Shown: piece by piece, positions 7,044 to 7,190 of the stretch | Layout: each line of letters opens with the position of its first letter | Position numbering within the stretch: position 1 is the first letter of the stretch | NCBI GenBank assembly: GCA_003529325.1 | Contig: DPVW01000418.1 | Span: 1 to 7,190 of the forward strand | DNA from: Candidatus Latescibacterota bacterium | Lineage (GTDB): Bacteria; Latescibacterota; UBA2968; UBA8231 | Reading direction: 5' to 3' | Length of the DNA: 7,190 bases | Made by a program: the position numbers and the translations under genes | Notes under the pieces: generated by a model | The model's database searches: none | Told to the model about the DNA's origin: nothing | What the model saw: only the letters and a program-made list of their open reading frames with translations

Positions 7044-7190
7044 CGTTCTCTCCCAGTTTTTCGACGAGACAGTCGCAGGCTGTCTCGCGCGTTGCCGGCG
7101 TCAGACCATGACCGGCTTCGTGGAAAAGCAGACGGAACTCGTCGCCCGCACCGACCTCTTCCCATGCAGACTTCGCCTTGTCGAACAGTT
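7030..7190 (-). CDS. Alpha/beta-hydrolase-like protein (dienelactone hydrolase/esterase type), C-terminal end only
   Basis: Only the last 53 codons lie in the window, and the gene enters from the right edge. The frame begins LFDKAKSAWEEVGAGDEFRL, continues LLFHEAGHGLTPATRETACD and ends at the TGA at 7030-7032. The arrangement of helix, beta strand, HEAGHG and an amphipathic helix is typical of the C-terminus of alpha/beta hydrolases. In that family the histidine after this strand completes the Ser-Asp-His triad, giving esterase, lactonase or peptidase activity. The nucleophile elbow lies outside the window, so the subfamily is uncertain. The stop lies inside the acylase gene (14-base overlap), making this the upstream member of the same operon. 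Confidence 0.62.
   Translation of the reverse strand, partial: LFDKAKSAWEEVGAGDEFRLLFHEAGHGLTPATRETACDCLVEKLGENDAKT

Overview
The window is a GC-rich, densely coded bacterial segment with strong Shine-Dalgarno sequences in front of most genes and coding-style G/C third positions. An ECF sigma factor, AstE-type zinc deacylase, mandelate-racemase-type enolase-superfamily enzyme, Ldh2-type oxidoreductase and penicillin-acylase-type Ntn hydrolase together suggest a heterotrophic bacterium. The phylum cannot be fixed from the sequence alone. No rRNA, tRNA, CRISPR array, insertion sequence, phage gene or origin is visible.

Layout. (1) 1-905, minus: an ECF sigma factor, broken as read by three single-base frame changes and running off the left edge. 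(2) 906-1094: divergent intergenic region. (3) 1095-2126, plus: zinc-dependent succinylglutamate desuccinylase/aspartoacylase-family protein. (4) About 2155-2512, minus: a small four-cysteine acidic protein with a probable frame change near its C-terminus. (5) 2513-2639: divergent intergenic region. (6) 2640-3803, plus: enolase-superfamily (mandelate racemase subgroup) protein. (7) 3810-7190, minus: an overlapping three-gene operon, transcribed from right to left. It holds the C-terminal end of an alpha/beta-hydrolase-like protein, then a penicillin-acylase-family Ntn hydrolase with an N-terminal helix-turn-helix-like segment, then an Ldh2/malate-lactate-dehydrogenase-family oxidoreductase broken as read by two frame changes.

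How the genes may work together (inference): amide or acyl hydrolysis (acylase, hydrolase, deacylase), alpha-proton chemistry on a carboxylate (enolase-superfamily enzyme) and NAD(P)-linked redox of a 2-oxo, 2-hydroxy or cyclic imino acid (Ldh2 family) would fit a catabolic route for an N-acylated or amide-containing acid. The substrate cannot be read from the sequence.

The two most notable observations are the HTH-like segment that replaces a signal peptide on the acylase, and the recurrence of frame changes at two- or three-base G/C runs. About six such changes fall in three genes, while the three longest genes are intact. This looks more like base-calling or assembly error than gene decay, because the protein families continue cleanly on both sides of every break.
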